A DNA stretch of 64,000 bases from Syntrophobacter sp963666995 (GCA_963666995.1 OY762941.1:2728001-2792000), one strand, 5' to 3'. Positions 1 through 8,701 are shown, counted from the stretch's first letter. Numbers and translations: made by a program. The notes: a model not told the origin generated them from the sequence alone.

Positions 1-187
1 CAATGTTGCGCGGCCCCATCAACAGGTCAGATTGCTCGTTCTGGATCATAAGAAAGCTCAGTTTTATTCCGTCCCCGTGAGAGTGCGTTGATGCCCTGCG
101 GTGTGTAAACGCATCTCGATGCAGTGCGGGGGCCAATCGATCTTTTCCCGGGATCAGCCGTCCGGTAAGTCCGGCGAGGAGTCGAGT

Positions 188-712
188 ATGAGATCATTAT
201 CGGTTTTAGGCGGGTTATTCGTCATTCTGGCTGTTGCCGGCGGGATTTATGTCCTGGGGGGATGGTACGATGTCTCCGCAACCAAGCCTCACTGGGAACC
301 GACGCTGAAACTGCTCGACCTGGTTCGGGAGCGCTCCGTCGAGGTCCACAGTGAAGGGATTGCCGCCCGTTCGCTTGAGAACCCCGGGCTCATCGCGGAC
401 GGCGCACAAATCTTCAACGAGGTTTGCCGTTACTGCCACGGGGCGCCCGGGGTGCCGAGTGCAGTGTTTGCTCAGGGGCTTTATCCCGCTCCGGCCAACC
501 TTGTCTCGGAAGAGTTCCGGAAGGAGTTCAAAGGCGCGGAGGTCTTCTGGGTCGTGAAGAACGGCTTCAAGATGACCGGAATGCCCGCTTTCGGCGCTGC
601 ATTCGATGATGATGAGCTCTGGAGTGTCGTTGCCTTTCTGAAGCGACAGCCCGGGCTGAGTCCGGAAGAATACGACAGGCTGATACAGAAGGCGGACAAG
701 CCCCGGATGTAA
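188..712 (+). CDS. Membrane-anchored single-heme c-type cytochrome
   Basis: Small electron-transfer protein of the cytochrome c class I fold, acting on the periplasmic side. The first ~20 residues form a hydrophobic segment (LGGLFVILAVAGGIYVLGG) that would be a signal anchor. One heme-binding motif, CRYCH, lies near residue 82, and a Met in GMPAF near residue 130 is the likely sixth heme ligand. The start at 188 is preferred over an upstream in-frame start because it directly precedes the hydrophobic segment and has a GGCGAGGAG-like ribosome site. The next gene on the same strand is a DedA protein, about 115 bases downstream; a functional link is not evident. The electron partner cannot be read from the sequence. 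Confidence 0.82.
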   Translation: MRSLSVLGGLFVILAVAGGIYVLGGWYDVSATKPHWEPTLKLLDLVRERSVEVHSEGIAARSLENPGLIADGAQIFNEVCRYCHGAPGVPSAVFAQGLYPAPANLVSEEFRKEFKGAEVFWVVKNGFKMTGMPAFGAAFDDDELWSVVAFLKRQPGLSPEEYDRLIQKADKPRM

Positions 713-828
713 GGGGGGCATGATGGGGCATGCCCCCGGCGTTGCGGAGCCCGGCCGGCTTCGTGAGAACTGCGATGCCGTACTGCCCCTGCCGGCGCCT
801 CAGGCTGTGGAACATCAGGGGAGGAGTA

Positions 829-1587
829 ATGTTTTCGTACTGGATCGGGCATTATGGCTACCTGGCGATCATTTCTCTTCTCTTCCTGGGGATAGTCGGT
901 CTGCCGGTTCCGGATGAAACCCTCCTGGCATTCGTCGGATACCTGTGCTTTAAGGGGGACCTGCGCCTTCCCATGGCGATTGCCGCCGTTTTTGCCGGCA
1001 GCATCGGCGGAATCAGTGTGAGCTATACGATCGGGCGGACCGGCGGGGTCTATCTGGTGAAGAAGTACGGCCATAGGGTCCACCTCGATGCGGATAAACT
1101 GGAACGGGCACGCCATTGGTTCAATCGAGCGGGAAAGTGGGCGCTTCTCTTCGGATATTTCATACCGGGCGTAAGGCACCTCACTGCCTATGTGGCAGGC
1201 ACCGCAAGGCTTCAGTTCCCGGTATTCGCAGCCTTTGCGTGGTGCGGCGGCTTCGTGTGGTCGCTGACTTTCGTCACACTGGGCTATATCGCAGGGCGGG
1301 AATGGCACAGGGTGTCCGGAACAAGCCACCATATTCTTGTTCTGATACTCTGGCCGCTTGCCGCAATACTCGCAGCGCTCCTCAGCCTCACCCTCTACAA
1401 GGGAAGTAACCGGGCGCTGGTCGCCCTCCAGCGCCGTATGAGGCGGATCACCGGCAAACTCACAGCGGAAAGCGGCCGCGCCATGCCCGGCGATTCTTCT
1501 CACGGGAAAGGGGACGAGTCGACCGGCCCTGAGTCCTCAGTCCCGGAGCCCAAACGGGATTCCCGCAGCGATGCTTCCCTAAGGTAG
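829..1587 (+). CDS. DedA/SNARE-associated family membrane protein
   Basis: Integral membrane protein of the DedA family, about 252 residues. Family members are thought to act as lipid scramblases or transporters for undecaprenyl phosphate or phospholipids and affect membrane homeostasis. Visible hallmarks are the re-entrant segment GLPVPDETLLAF near residue 24 and the second conserved motif FGYFIPGVRHLTAYVAGTA, with the Arg of PGVRH, near residue 110. Five or so hydrophobic segments follow each other, and the C-terminus (about 50 residues) is polar and low complexity, longer than usual. The start at 829 has GGGGAGGAG a few bases upstream; upstream in-frame starts lack this. Substrate cannot be inferred. 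Confidence 0.85.
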   Translation: MFSYWIGHYGYLAIISLLFLGIVGLPVPDETLLAFVGYLCFKGDLRLPMAIAAVFAGSIGGISVSYTIGRTGGVYLVKKYGHRVHLDADKLERARHWFNRAGKWALLFGYFIPGVRHLTAYVAGTARLQFPVFAAFAWCGGFVWSLTFVTLGYIAGREWHRVSGTSHHILVLILWPLAAILAALLSLTLYKGSNRALVALQRRMRRITGKLTAESGRAMPGDSSHGKGDESTGPESSVPEPKRDSRSDASLR

Positions 1588-1703
1588 AGCTTTCAGCCAC
1601 GACAATTCATCGCAAGAGGCGCGCCTGCCTAAAGGTGAATCGCACAGCGGCCGGCCTTAAGAGAGATCCTCCAGGCTGCTCCTGCCGAGAGCCAAACCTT
1701 CAA

Positions 1704-2021
1704 GTTTCAATCCTCACCCGGTTTCGAAGCCGGGTGCAGCCTGTTCGAGCCGAACGTACGATAGGCTTTCCCGAAATTTCAATTCTCACCCGGCACAAAA
1801 ACCGGATGCGACCTCGGGCCGCCGTCCCTGCCTACGGAGTGTCAGCGTTTCAATCCTCACCCGGCGATAGAGCCGGATGCAACATGGCGGGGGCAGATCA
1901 TGAATCGTCCCTGCCCGTACTTCATTCCCCATCCGGCTCCAGAGCCGGGTGCAATTCCGGGGATCTCATTACTCCTTAATAAGAATTTCAATCCTCACCC
2001 GACTCCAGAGTCGGCTGCAAT
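1704..2021 (-). CRISPR. Degenerate CRISPR array, five repeats, type I-C-like repeat
   Basis: Five 37-base repeats lie at about 1704-1740, 1776-1812, 1847-1883, 1919-1955 and 1985-2021, with spacers of about 35, 34, 35 and 29 bases. On the plus strand they begin GTTTCAATCCTCACCCGG or a variant, so on the minus strand they end in GATTGAAAC, the usual 3' end of type I repeats. That places the leader side at 2022-2304, directly downstream of cas7c, the canonical arrangement. No two repeats are identical: the stem bases differ between copies yet stay largely complementary. Spacer 3 resembles the sequence just after repeat 5, which ordinary spacers would not do. The array is therefore probably old and inactive for adaptation, or it is a related hairpin repeat family. 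Confidence 0.72.
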
Positions 2022-2304
2022 GTGGCAGGGGCGGTCCATGGATCGCTCCTGCTCACTGGTACCGCGAAATTCCCGCCTGGTTGAATTCAATCACCTCCCC
2101 GTCTTGAGCTTTGAAAAATCCGGTTCTGACACTATGGAATTCCATCTGCGTGAGCCATACCCTGTTTTGCTGCCTGCCCGAGGTTCGCGCTCATCCGGTC
2201 AAGGGAACTTCAAAATCAATCTCCCCGCTCATTCCAAAACAGCCGACACGCTTCTCCCCCGCTCCGCGGCGGAATATCGACAGGTCATCTTCCCTGCGTC
2301 CCCG

Positions 2305-3195
2305 TCAAACCAGCTTGGTCAGAGTCACCCCTTCAGGCATATGCTCGCAATCAAGGACAATATCGTAGTCTTTGAAACTGCGCGGGACCTTGACGCCATC
2401 CTTCAGTTGCAACTGCAGACGTTCAAACAGGAGGTGGGCCGGGGCATTGCCGTACCTGCTCTGATGGCTGAAAATATAAAGCCCTCTTAAGGACATGAGT
2501 CCCCTCGAAGCCGAGCGGTCAAGGTCCCACATGTTCTGGAGAGCTTCCCAGAAGAGTCTGAGGTCATCTGCGGAAACCCCGGTCTTTTCTCCGAAATGGG
2601 GGTTGAAGAAGCCGTACCCCCTGAACAGACCGTATGGGATGAACGGCTTTCGGCCCATCTCGGTTTCTTTCCCTGTGCCGTTTTCCGCCCGCGCATCCTC
2701 GGATCTGGTCACAGCCACCCTTGTGATGGAAAGATCGAGCGGAACGACCGGATTTACGGAGCGCGCGAATGTGAGTTGCATCGGCCCCTTAACCTGGCCG
2801 CAGTTTACGCCGGTGCTCATCACAGCGCCGAACATCCTCACATCGTAGAAATTCTTGCACATCCAATCCCGCGCACCGTCAACATCTTCCCACTTCTGCT
2901 TGGCCCCGGTGGATTTCATTCCCAAAGCCGAATATGCCCTCTCGTGCTGGGCATTCAGGATACCCCTGCGCTCGACATAGATTTTCATCTCCTCCGAGGT
3001 GCCGTATCGGACATTCACATAATCGCGAATTTTTCGCTTGATACAGACGTCGGTCAGGAGTCCCTGCATCGTTTCGGGGTCCACGCGGGGAAGATTCCCC
3101 GCATCGGGGTCGCCATTGGGGTTCCCGTCGATCACATCGAAAATGAGAATGAAATCATGGCGTTTTCCCACATCGGTATAAACGACATCATTCAT
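2305..3195 (-). CDS. cas7c: Type I-C Cascade backbone protein Cas7c (Csd2)
   Basis: Repeated backbone subunit of the type I-C crRNA surveillance complex; several copies coat the crRNA spacer region. The N-terminus carries the highly characteristic Csd2 motif DGNPNGDPDAGNLPRVDPET (residues ~22-41) followed by the GLLTDVCIKRKIRDYV segment. A later segment, FGAVMSTGVNCGQVKGPMQL, is also typical. Length of 296 residues is normal for the family. It lies about 40 bases downstream of cas8c on the same strand and appears to be the last gene of the three-gene cas operon. In standard I-C loci cas4, cas1 and cas2 would follow; here 283 bases without a recognisable gene lead into the repeat array. Confidence 0.95.
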   Translation of the reverse strand: MNDVVYTDVGKRHDFILIFDVIDGNPNGDPDAGNLPRVDPETMQGLLTDVCIKRKIRDYVNVRYGTSEEMKIYVERRGILNAQHERAYSALGMKSTGAKQKWEDVDGARDWMCKNFYDVRMFGAVMSTGVNCGQVKGPMQLTFARSVNPVVPLDLSITRVAVTRSEDARAENGTGKETEMGRKPFIPYGLFRGYGFFNPHFGEKTGVSADDLRLFWEALQNMWDLDRSASRGLMSLRGLYIFSHQSRYGNAPAHLLFERLQLQLKDGVKVPRSFKDYDIVLDCEHMPEGVTLTKLV

Positions 3196-3234
3196 GCCGT
3201 GTCCTTTCTCTGCCGAAATTGGCTTGATTCGATA

Positions 3235-3645
3235 TCATCTCCCGTCGGGCTCCGCCGGTTCCCGCTCTTTGGCCTTGCAGTACGCTCTTGCAGCGGCACT
3301 GTCGAAGGCCCGCTGGTGATAATAGCCGAGAGCGAAAAGACCTTGCTCTTGCAGAGTGAGCGTTGGTGGGAACGCGGGCAATTTTGAAACCACTTCTTCG
3401 ATGCGCTGCTGGATGGCGGTAAAGACACCGGGCCTGGTCTTTCTCAGTTTGCCGAGATGTGCCTGACTGCCCCGGAGTATTTTTCCAAATATCGACGCAG
3501 GCGCGCTTGAGGCGATTCCGTAGAATTGGTCGATCAGTGTCGCGGCCAGGCGCGGCACGGCAGTCTTCTGGAGGTTTTCCAGCACTGCAAAAAGCCGCCC
3601 GCACAAGTAGGCGGGGGTAGTCAGTTCAGGATCCAGTCTTTCCAT
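3235..3645 (-). CDS. cas11c: Small subunit Cas11c made from an internal start in cas8c
   Basis: In type I-C systems the small subunit Cas11 is translated independently from the 3' part of cas8c; this is known for the Desulfovibrio vulgaris system. Here the sequence GAAGGAGGAGAGA followed by ATG, read on the minus strand ending at 3645, is a near-perfect Shine-Dalgarno site about six bases before an in-frame ATG (codon 430 of cas8c). It would give a 136-residue, mostly helical protein starting MERLDPELTTPAYL, close to the expected Cas11 size of about 120-140 residues. The site lies inside a coding sequence where no such signal is otherwise needed. Expression is inferred from the sequence only. 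Confidence 0.75.
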   Translation of the reverse strand: MERLDPELTTPAYLCGRLFAVLENLQKTAVPRLAATLIDQFYGIASSAPASIFGKILRGSQAHLGKLRKTRPGVFTAIQQRIEEVVSKLPAFPPTLTLQEQGLFALGYYHQRAFDSAAARAYCKAKEREPAEPDGR

Positions 3646-4932
3646 TCTCTCCTCCTTCAATCCATTCCCCGGCACGGACAACAGACCCATCTTGAGCAGA
3701 ATGGCCCTGGGGCGGGTTACGGCCCTTTCGGCCCGGCATCTCTTGACAGCCAGGAAGAAGAGCCAGTGAGACAGAGGGCCGCCCTGCAGGGCAAAGTGCA
3801 ATAACGAATGCAGAACATTGGGCGGCATCTCCTTTCTGGGATCGTGGAACAGGGCGGCTGCCAGAGGGAAAATTCCGTAGGGCCTGTCTTCCTGTCCATC
3901 GTTGCCAAGGAGGCGCTGGAGGCGGAAGAACCGGGCGAGATTCCGCTTGGCGACTCCTATGGTTGAGCCCAGCCAATTCCTTACGGCAACCCGGCCTCCA
4001 CTTGGCGAGAGTGAGGCCGCATAAAACGGGGTTGAGTCAATCTGGAGGGTCCCGGCGCGCCCGGAAAAGGCGGACTTGAGAAGCTCTTTTACCTTGTCCG
4101 GCGTAGGATCGGAAAGGAGCAGGGCAACGGAGAATTCCGCTTCCTCCCGCGTCCAGAAGATGTAAACATGTGAACCGATCGAGAGATGGGTGCGGTCGTC
4201 GCGTATCAGGGTATTTGCCGCTTTCGCATACCTGTCGGCGCATTCCAGGCAGGTTGGCGCATTGAAGGATTGTTTGAGCCCGTAAGACATGAAAGCGGGA
4301 GCGTTCGCCGATACAATCGAAGCGCCCGAGGGCTGTCCGCCGATCCTTTTGATCTTTATGGGATGGATAGCCACGGGTTTTCTCATTTTCCCGCAGAGGA
4401 CGCACTCGCAGACGGTTGCCCCCTTAGTCAGTTTCTCTTCCTGGTAGCTGAGCCAGAAATTCGAGATGCGATCCCGCTCGAACAGCACGCTTCCACCGAC
4501 ACTGAAGGTAACCCAATCCGAAGGGTCGAGGTCCTCAGGGATAGGTATTCTCGATAGATCGAGCGCGTCCAGGAACCGGACGACAGCCTGCAGCCCATCA
4601 TCCCCCGTCTTCTCGAAACATTGGCGTGTGAGCTGTACAAAGGCCTCATGGCGACTTGAAGCCTTCTCATGCCTGCCTCTTGAAAGACCGAGCACGTAAT
4701 CGCACGAGCCGAACAACAGTTTCGGGACGGTGCCCGATGTAGCGAGGGCGTGAGGGGCTCGAAAGAGTCTGCCCCTGTCATCCTCTCTTTCTCCACCGGA
4801 TGTCCGGACAAAGGCTCTGAATTGTCCATCCCGGCTGATATCGAGAAGCCATTTGATCGGTGCCTCTTCATACATTGGCGGCGGCAAATCGAGCCGGTGG
4901 GAATATTCGACCAGTCTTTGCAGAAGCATCAC
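3235..4932 (-). CDS. cas8c: Type I-C large subunit Cas8c (Csd1)
   Basis: Large subunit of the type I-C Cascade, which recognises the PAM and helps open target DNA. The N-terminus (LLQRLVEYSHRL, LPPPMYEEAPIKWLLDI) is typical of Csd1. A zinc-finger-like pair, CVLCGK near residue 190 and CLEC near residue 230, is visible. Length of 565 residues is within the family range and the frame is intact. Its ATG overlaps the cas5c stop codon (ATGA), indicating translational coupling. A strong internal ribosome binding site and ATG near codon 430 would produce a separate small subunit (see the cas11c entry). Confidence 0.93.
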   Translation of the reverse strand: MMLLQRLVEYSHRLDLPPPMYEEAPIKWLLDISRDGQFRAFVRTSGGEREDDRGRLFRAPHALATSGTVPKLLFGSCDYVLGLSRGRHEKASSRHEAFVQLTRQCFEKTGDDGLQAVVRFLDALDLSRIPIPEDLDPSDWVTFSVGGSVLFERDRISNFWLSYQEEKLTKGATVCECVLCGKMRKPVAIHPIKIKRIGGQPSGASIVSANAPAFMSYGLKQSFNAPTCLECADRYAKAANTLIRDDRTHLSIGSHVYIFWTREEAEFSVALLLSDPTPDKVKELLKSAFSGRAGTLQIDSTPFYAASLSPSGGRVAVRNWLGSTIGVAKRNLARFFRLQRLLGNDGQEDRPYGIFPLAAALFHDPRKEMPPNVLHSLLHFALQGGPLSHWLFFLAVKRCRAERAVTRPRAILLKMGLLSVPGNGLKEERMERLDPELTTPAYLCGRLFAVLENLQKTAVPRLAATLIDQFYGIASSAPASIFGKILRGSQAHLGKLRKTRPGVFTAIQQRIEEVVSKLPAFPPTLTLQEQGLFALGYYHQRAFDSAAARAYCKAKEREPAEPDGR

Positions 4933-5594
4933 CTGCCCCTCTCAACAAATAAGGGAGGAACCCGCAGTACTCCCCTCTCGATGCGAGCGTCAAAGAAGAT
5001 GGGGATGCCTTCGCCGGAACCGTCTTCCTCATAGTCGATATCCAGCAGCATTCGTCCCAGGTCTTCGGTCAGGTCGATTGGCTGACTGCTGATGTCGGCG
5101 GGAGCGAAGGATGCGGCAAATTCACGGCACCCCAGGTAAGGAATTGAATGACACCTTCCGTTTGCAACTCTTCGCCTGAACTGATCACGGTATTTTGCGG
5201 GATGGACATCCCCGTCCAAATCCGGAGACAGTTCGATATCGGCGCGGATTGTATATGCGACGTCCCGCAGCGCGAGGGTATGGCGCTGTGCTCTGTCTCC
5301 ATCTGCGAAGTAGCGCCCGCCGTTTTTTAGCCAGGACCTAGCCGTGTCGATTGACGCCCGCGAGGTGACTTCGTTGCGCAAAATCGAGAAAAAACGAATC
5401 GCTTTCAATACCGCAATTTCACGAATTACCCATCGAAACTGGGGTTTCCAGAAAATGGACTCCAGAATGCCCCGGGCGGCCGAAGGGGTAATCACCTGGT
5501 AAGATACGCGTTCGACTTTCATCTCCGGCCGGGTAAAGCAGGCCATGTTTCCCCAGACCTTGACTTCCAGTGGCGGACCGTTGTTCCCGTTCAA
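4929..5594 (-). CDS. cas5c: Type I-C crRNA-processing protein Cas5c (Cas5d)
   Basis: In type I-C the Cas5 subunit cleaves pre-crRNA and holds the 5' handle, replacing Cas6. The N-terminal strand LEVKVWGNMACFTRPEMKVE and the segment YQVITPSAARGILESIFWKP are typical of Cas5c. A downstream segment (QRHTLALRDVAYTIRADIEL) and GCREFAASF also fit the family. The longest open frame extends 59 codons upstream, but that extension lies in a repeat element. AAGGAGG sits six bases before a TTG at 5594, so this start, giving 221 residues, is chosen; the length matches the family. No cas3 precedes it: the next 1.1 kb upstream is non-coding. Confidence 0.88.
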   Translation of the reverse strand: MNGNNGPPLEVKVWGNMACFTRPEMKVERVSYQVITPSAARGILESIFWKPQFRWVIREIAVLKAIRFFSILRNEVTSRASIDTARSWLKNGGRYFADGDRAQRHTLALRDVAYTIRADIELSPDLDGDVHPAKYRDQFRRRVANGRCHSIPYLGCREFAASFAPADISSQPIDLTEDLGRMLLDIDYEEDGSGEGIPIFFDARIERGVLRVPPLFVERGR

Positions 5595-5658
5595 GTTGGC
5601 CCTCCTTAATATACAGGAAGTCCGGCAGAGTCGCCGGTCACCCTGTGAACCCCCGTCC

Positions 5659-5854
5659 CTGATTTGAGCGATTCTTCCCCCTCCCTTCGCTCCTCCCGCC
5701 AGGGGAGGGGAATAGGCGCTTGGTTCCTTGCTCGCCGGAAGAGGGGAATTGGCGTTTAGCTCCTCCCCCATGACGGGGGAGGCGGGGTGGGGGTGTGATT
5801 CACTGAAGACATGCCGGCCACGGCGACATCTCCTGTGGAATCGCTCAGATTAAG
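5659..5854. repeat. GC-rich terminal-inverted-repeat element, copy A
   Basis: Starts with CTGATTTGAGCGATTC and ends with GAATCGCTCAGATT, imperfect terminal inverted repeats. The interior has hairpins built on CTCCCGCCAGGGGAGGGG and CTCCCCCATGACGGGGGAGG and the segment CACTGAAGACATGCCGGCCA. Closely similar copies lie at about 15083-15240 and 21264-21423 (inverted), with a partial copy at 57621 onward. Copy A carries an extra segment of about 40 bases relative to copy B. It sits immediately upstream of cas5c, where cas3 would be expected. Confidence 0.75.
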
Positions 5855-6692
5855 CAGTATCGAGTTATAGCGCCCCAGCACCTCCCACAGTCCGGGTACG
5901 ATCGATCCGGCGGGTGGCCCGGATACTTGCTATCCGGGTCCGTAAGGACAAGAAGGTCAGTCGAATCCGCCACAGCGATTCAAGAGGTTATCCCCCGAGC
6001 CTCCTCTTGCGCTTCGCGCACGGACAGCGGGCTGTCCGTATCACCCGCTCTGAGTCCTTAACACACTCCATAACTCAGATGCATCGCTGGAACCGGTGTC
6101 TTTCCTCTTTTGGCTGGAGCAGCCGGAAGTCCCTCGTCCGGATCCGTTTAGTTGTAAAAACGATAGATGACGATTGTGAAGAATGTGTGAAGAGAACATG
6201 GAAAAACCATGTGGAATTGAAGGAAGAAATCGGGGCCTTCTTGACAAAATGCGGGTCGAATGAGCAGGAAAAACCGCCCGCAGGCTGGCAATATTGAAAA
6301 CCAATTCTTATCATCCTATCCATCGGAAAGGGGTTCATTCGTTCGGGCTTCGTCCTAGGCCGAAACGATTCCTGGGGCTTTCAAATTGGCACCGTCGGGG
6401 CTTAAGTCTTACCCGAAGGCCGTGTGCCACTCATCATTGAAGTCTTGTTTCATGCCTGCAACACCCGTCGTGTGCCGGTTGGGCAGCCGTGGCAAGAACA
6501 ATGGGGCTATTCCAATACATGTGAAATAAGCGATGCAGTGGTATATGGCGCAAAGTCTATTCCGGGGTTTCCCATACGTCACGGCTGATGAGCCCGGCAA
6601 CGACTCGGGAATCGACCGGCGCCGGTCCAATGCCGGATGATCCGTTCACGTCAATCGGAAGACCAGGTCCATAAACAAAGGAGGAGAGACAG
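5855..6692. other. Non-coding stretch between the cas operon and the multiheme cytochrome
   Basis: About 840 bases with no open frame that reads like a protein. A 127-codon plus-strand frame at 5914-6297 has a composition and lack of ribosome site that argue against it. No tRNA, terminator or recognisable cas3 remnant was seen. The last 20 bases hold AAAGGAGGAGAG, the ribosome site for the cytochrome gene. Confidence 0.5.
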
Positions 6693-8450
6693 ATGAAGGA
6701 GCCCGTTCTGCGTCTGCGTCTGGTTGTGCTGGTGTGCGCAATCCTGCTCATGACCTGCCGGGGGAGTGCTCTAAGCGAGACGCCCGGTGTTACCGCGAGT
6801 ACGGCCTATCAGGTGATTGCGTATAACGATCTGGGAATGCACTGTATGGACGATGATTTTTCAATTCTGGCACTGCTGCCCCCATTCAATGTGTTGCACG
6901 CCCAGGTGATACTGAAAGGCTCCGTCCCGGTCGTTCTCGGCTCAACTTCGGTCCGGCTGACCTACTCCGCCATGATGGACCGTGATGGATCCATCAACAG
7001 GACGAGCGCGCCGCGGCCGATGAAAACCAACTTCTGGAAGTATGTGCTTCCGCTGTTTGGTGTCAGCTTGCCTTCCGACCAGGGACTTGCCGGCGCCAAA
7101 ATGCCCGGAGTCGACAACACTCCCAGGTCTTTCCAGACTTACGATTCCACCAGGCACTGGTTTGAGGCCAAGGGTATACCGATCACCCCCGTGGATGATG
7201 AGTTGAACTGGAACCCGTTTTCCGTGATGAAGGTAACGGCGCGTGACAACAGCGGCAGGTCACTCAGCACCATTCCCGTGGTTCTGCCGGTTTCCTCGGA
7301 ATTCCACTGCGATGTCTGCCATGAGACGGGAAATGATGCCGCCTCCCCGGGATTCCACGGAGTTCCTGCCGAGAAATGGAGTCAGAAACCGGACATGAAC
7401 AGCAGAGTCCGGGAAAATGTCCTCACCCTGCACGACGCCTTGAATGCAACGAACCTGATCGGGCAGACGCCGGTTCTGTGTTTCCGATGCCACTACAGCG
7501 CGGCCCTCGACCTGGCGGGTACGGGACCGACAGGGGAACAGATCAACTCGCAGACGGGCCGGCCCAACTCCTTCACCTCGCATGCCATGCACAGGCATCA
7601 CGGAAGTCCGCAACTAAGCGGTATTCCTATCCCCGACGAAGGGATCAATACGTGCTATTACTGCCATCCCGGGACTCAAACCAAGTGCCTGAGAGGCACC
7701 ATGGCGACTGCGGGAATGGTATGTCAAAGCTGCCATGGGGGCTTGCCGGCAGTGGCCAACACAAATCGGGCCCCATGGAAAGACTTGCCCAAATGCCAAT
7801 CCTGCCATACGGGGGATGCACGCCATAACGCAGGCCGCCAAATCATCAGGCGAATCGCGTACGAGGACGGTCCCGATATCGCAACCCCATTGATTCCCGA
7901 TAATAAGCGGTTTGCTGAAAATGCCGATCCTGCAAACCCCGGCAAATACCTTCTCTATAGGAACAGTCTCGGACATCCCTCCAAGAGCGGCCACCAGAGT
8001 CTGGCCTGCCCAGCCTGTCATGGAAGCCCGCATGCGGAATGGCCCGTCGGGAACCCGCGTTCCAACGACAATATGGCGCCGAAGCAATTACAGGGCTATG
8101 CGGGAACGATAACGGAGTGCACGACTTGCCATGGTGTTGGATATACTCCGCCGTCCGACAAACTTCTCCTCGGTCCACACGGCATGCACAGCGTCAATGA
8201 TTCCAACTGGTGGAGCGTGGGAAGCTACAATCATAAGTACTACATTTATCAGGATAATAATCCATCGAAGGTCGCATCGAGGCTGAAAAACTGCCAGTCA
8301 TGCCACGGACTGTTATTGGAGGGTACCGTCCTGTCCCGGACTTCGACGGATCGGGTCTTCGGCACGGGCCCGATGATGAACCAGATAACACTCAAGCAGG
8401 GCACACCCATCCATTGCGGCCTCTGCCACAGTCCTCCGGCCGTGAACTGA
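6693..8450 (+). CDS. Secreted nine-heme c-type cytochrome
   Basis: Periplasmic or outer-surface electron carrier with nine CxxCH heme motifs: CDVCH, CFRCH, CYYCH, CQSCH, CQSCH, CPACH, CTTCH, CQSCH and CGLCH, spread over the last two thirds of the 585 residues. The N-terminal ~27 residues are a Sec signal (VVLVCAILLMTCRG). The first ~200 residues have no heme motif and include YNDLGMHCMDDDFS, a segment found in multiheme cytochromes of metal-reducing and syntrophic Desulfobacterota. A strong AAAGGAGGAGAG site precedes the ATG. No partner gene (porin, reductase) is adjacent. A role in extracellular or interspecies electron transfer is plausible but inferred. Confidence 0.9.
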   Translation: MKEPVLRLRLVVLVCAILLMTCRGSALSETPGVTASTAYQVIAYNDLGMHCMDDDFSILALLPPFNVLHAQVILKGSVPVVLGSTSVRLTYSAMMDRDGSINRTSAPRPMKTNFWKYVLPLFGVSLPSDQGLAGAKMPGVDNTPRSFQTYDSTRHWFEAKGIPITPVDDELNWNPFSVMKVTARDNSGRSLSTIPVVLPVSSEFHCDVCHETGNDAASPGFHGVPAEKWSQKPDMNSRVRENVLTLHDALNATNLIGQTPVLCFRCHYSAALDLAGTGPTGEQINSQTGRPNSFTSHAMHRHHGSPQLSGIPIPDEGINTCYYCHPGTQTKCLRGTMATAGMVCQSCHGGLPAVANTNRAPWKDLPKCQSCHTGDARHNAGRQIIRRIAYEDGPDIATPLIPDNKRFAENADPANPGKYLLYRNSLGHPSKSGHQSLACPACHGSPHAEWPVGNPRSNDNMAPKQLQGYAGTITECTTCHGVGYTPPSDKLLLGPHGMHSVNDSNWWSVGSYNHKYYIYQDNNPSKVASRLKNCQSCHGLLLEGTVLSRTSTDRVFGTGPMMNQITLKQGTPIHCGLCHSPPAVN

Positions 8451-8701
8451 TCCGGAACCGGAGCAGCGAGACCTTCTTTTGCGGGCCTGTCGAGAGCCCG
8501 TGAGTTATGGAGAGGAAGAACCCGAGCCGGGGACGTAAGCATCGTGTCCCCGGACTGTCGAACATCGGGGATTCATTTCGAACATGCCGGCTGAACCGGC
8601 TCAGGTTTCTTTCCTCTCCGATCTGCCTGCGGATATCCTCTCCCCGGAGCGATTCCGGTTGCCTGCCCTTTGAGCCACGCCCTGCGGAGCAAAAAGGATC
8701 C

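Noticed and set aside
481..1503. A 340-codon minus-strand frame across the cytochrome and DedA genes
   Set aside because: Antisense shadow of two well-supported plus-strand genes.
2055..2115. A possible sixth CRISPR repeat (AATTCAATCACCTCCCCG)
   Set aside because: Only the first part resembles the repeat; the stem and the 3' part are missing.
5914..6297. A 127-codon plus-strand frame upstream of the multiheme cytochrome
   Set aside because: No ribosome binding site, unusual residue composition and no resemblance to any cas gene or known family.
6385..6402. A second sigma-54-like motif (TTGGCACCGTCGGGGCTT) before the cytochrome
   Set aside because: Only the GG and GC elements fit; the -12 box is poor and the distance to the gene is about 300 bases.
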